Source: Bacteroidota bacterium
GTDB lineage: Bacteria > Bacteroidota > Bacteroidia > Chitinophagales > Saprospiraceae
Reading direction: 5' to 3'
Assembly (NCBI GenBank): GCA_018969455.1
Contig: JAGWYI010000279.1
Coordinates: 1-5,964, forward strand
DNA: 5,964 nt
Below, piece after piece: positions 5,932-5,964 of this stretch. A program made the translations under genes and the position numbers. Below the pieces are notes generated by a model that did not search any database, was not told the DNA's origin, and saw only the letters and a list, made by a program, of their open reading frames with translations. Each line of letters begins with the position of its first letter. The stretch's first letter is position 1.

Positions 5932-5964
5932 AGCGAAGGGGGCGCTCCAAGCGACCCCTTCGCT
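5932..5964 (+). terminator. Strong palindrome after serA, probable terminator cut by the window edge
   Basis: AGCGAAGGGG (5932-5941) pairs perfectly with CCCCTTCGCT (5955-5964). After a single G-A mismatch, CGCT (5943-5946) pairs with AGCG (5950-5953) around a CCA loop, giving 14 base pairs in all. It lies 88 bases beyond the serA stop. The sequence where a T-run would sit is outside the window, so the terminator call rests on the stem and position only. The bases before it (AATTTTGACCTAATG) are not a clear A-run for the other strand. Confidence 0.6.

Overview
The window looks like a chromosomal piece of a Bacteroidota bacterium, possibly from the Saprospiria/Chitinophagia side of the phylum. 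Three things point there. The uroporphyrinogen-III synthase is of the divergent Bacteroidota type. Two intergenic regions carry perfect matches to the Bacteroidota -7 promoter element TAnnTTTG. Genes start without clear Shine-Dalgarno sequences. Class-level placement is only an impression. All four genes lie on the + strand.

Layout: (1) 66-848, hemD-like uroporphyrinogen-III synthase (haem pathway), followed by a hairpin terminator at 914-942. (2) 1015-1022, a TAnnTTTG promoter element just ahead of a two-gene operon. Its first gene (1046-2392) encodes a SIR2-like domain fused to a TIR-like domain. Its second gene (2389-4620) starts inside the stop codon of the first (ATGA overlap) and encodes an nSTAND1-type P-loop NTPase with a winged-helix-like region, a coiled coil, one transmembrane helix and a helical, TPR-like C-terminal part. 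(3) 4621-4887, a 267-base gap holding a long imperfect inverted repeat, a 9-bp tandem repeat, a second TAnnTTTG element and a leader hairpin capped by a GNRA tetraloop. (4) 4888-5844, serA, a short (no ACT domain) D-3-phosphoglycerate dehydrogenase (serine biosynthesis), followed by a strong palindrome at 5932-5964 that runs into the window edge.

The outer genes are ordinary housekeeping. The point of interest is the central operon. It splits an NLR-like architecture over two coupled proteins: a cytoplasmic SIR2-TIR protein (both folds are known NAD-consuming effectors in immune systems) and a membrane-anchored STAND ATPase switch whose C-terminal part is predicted to be outside the cytoplasm. 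The SIR2-like active site appears altered at all three signature motifs, and no clear TIR catalytic glutamate can be placed. The first protein may therefore bind nucleotide or act as an adaptor rather than as a classical NADase. A role in defence or envelope-stress signalling is inference; nothing in the window proves it.
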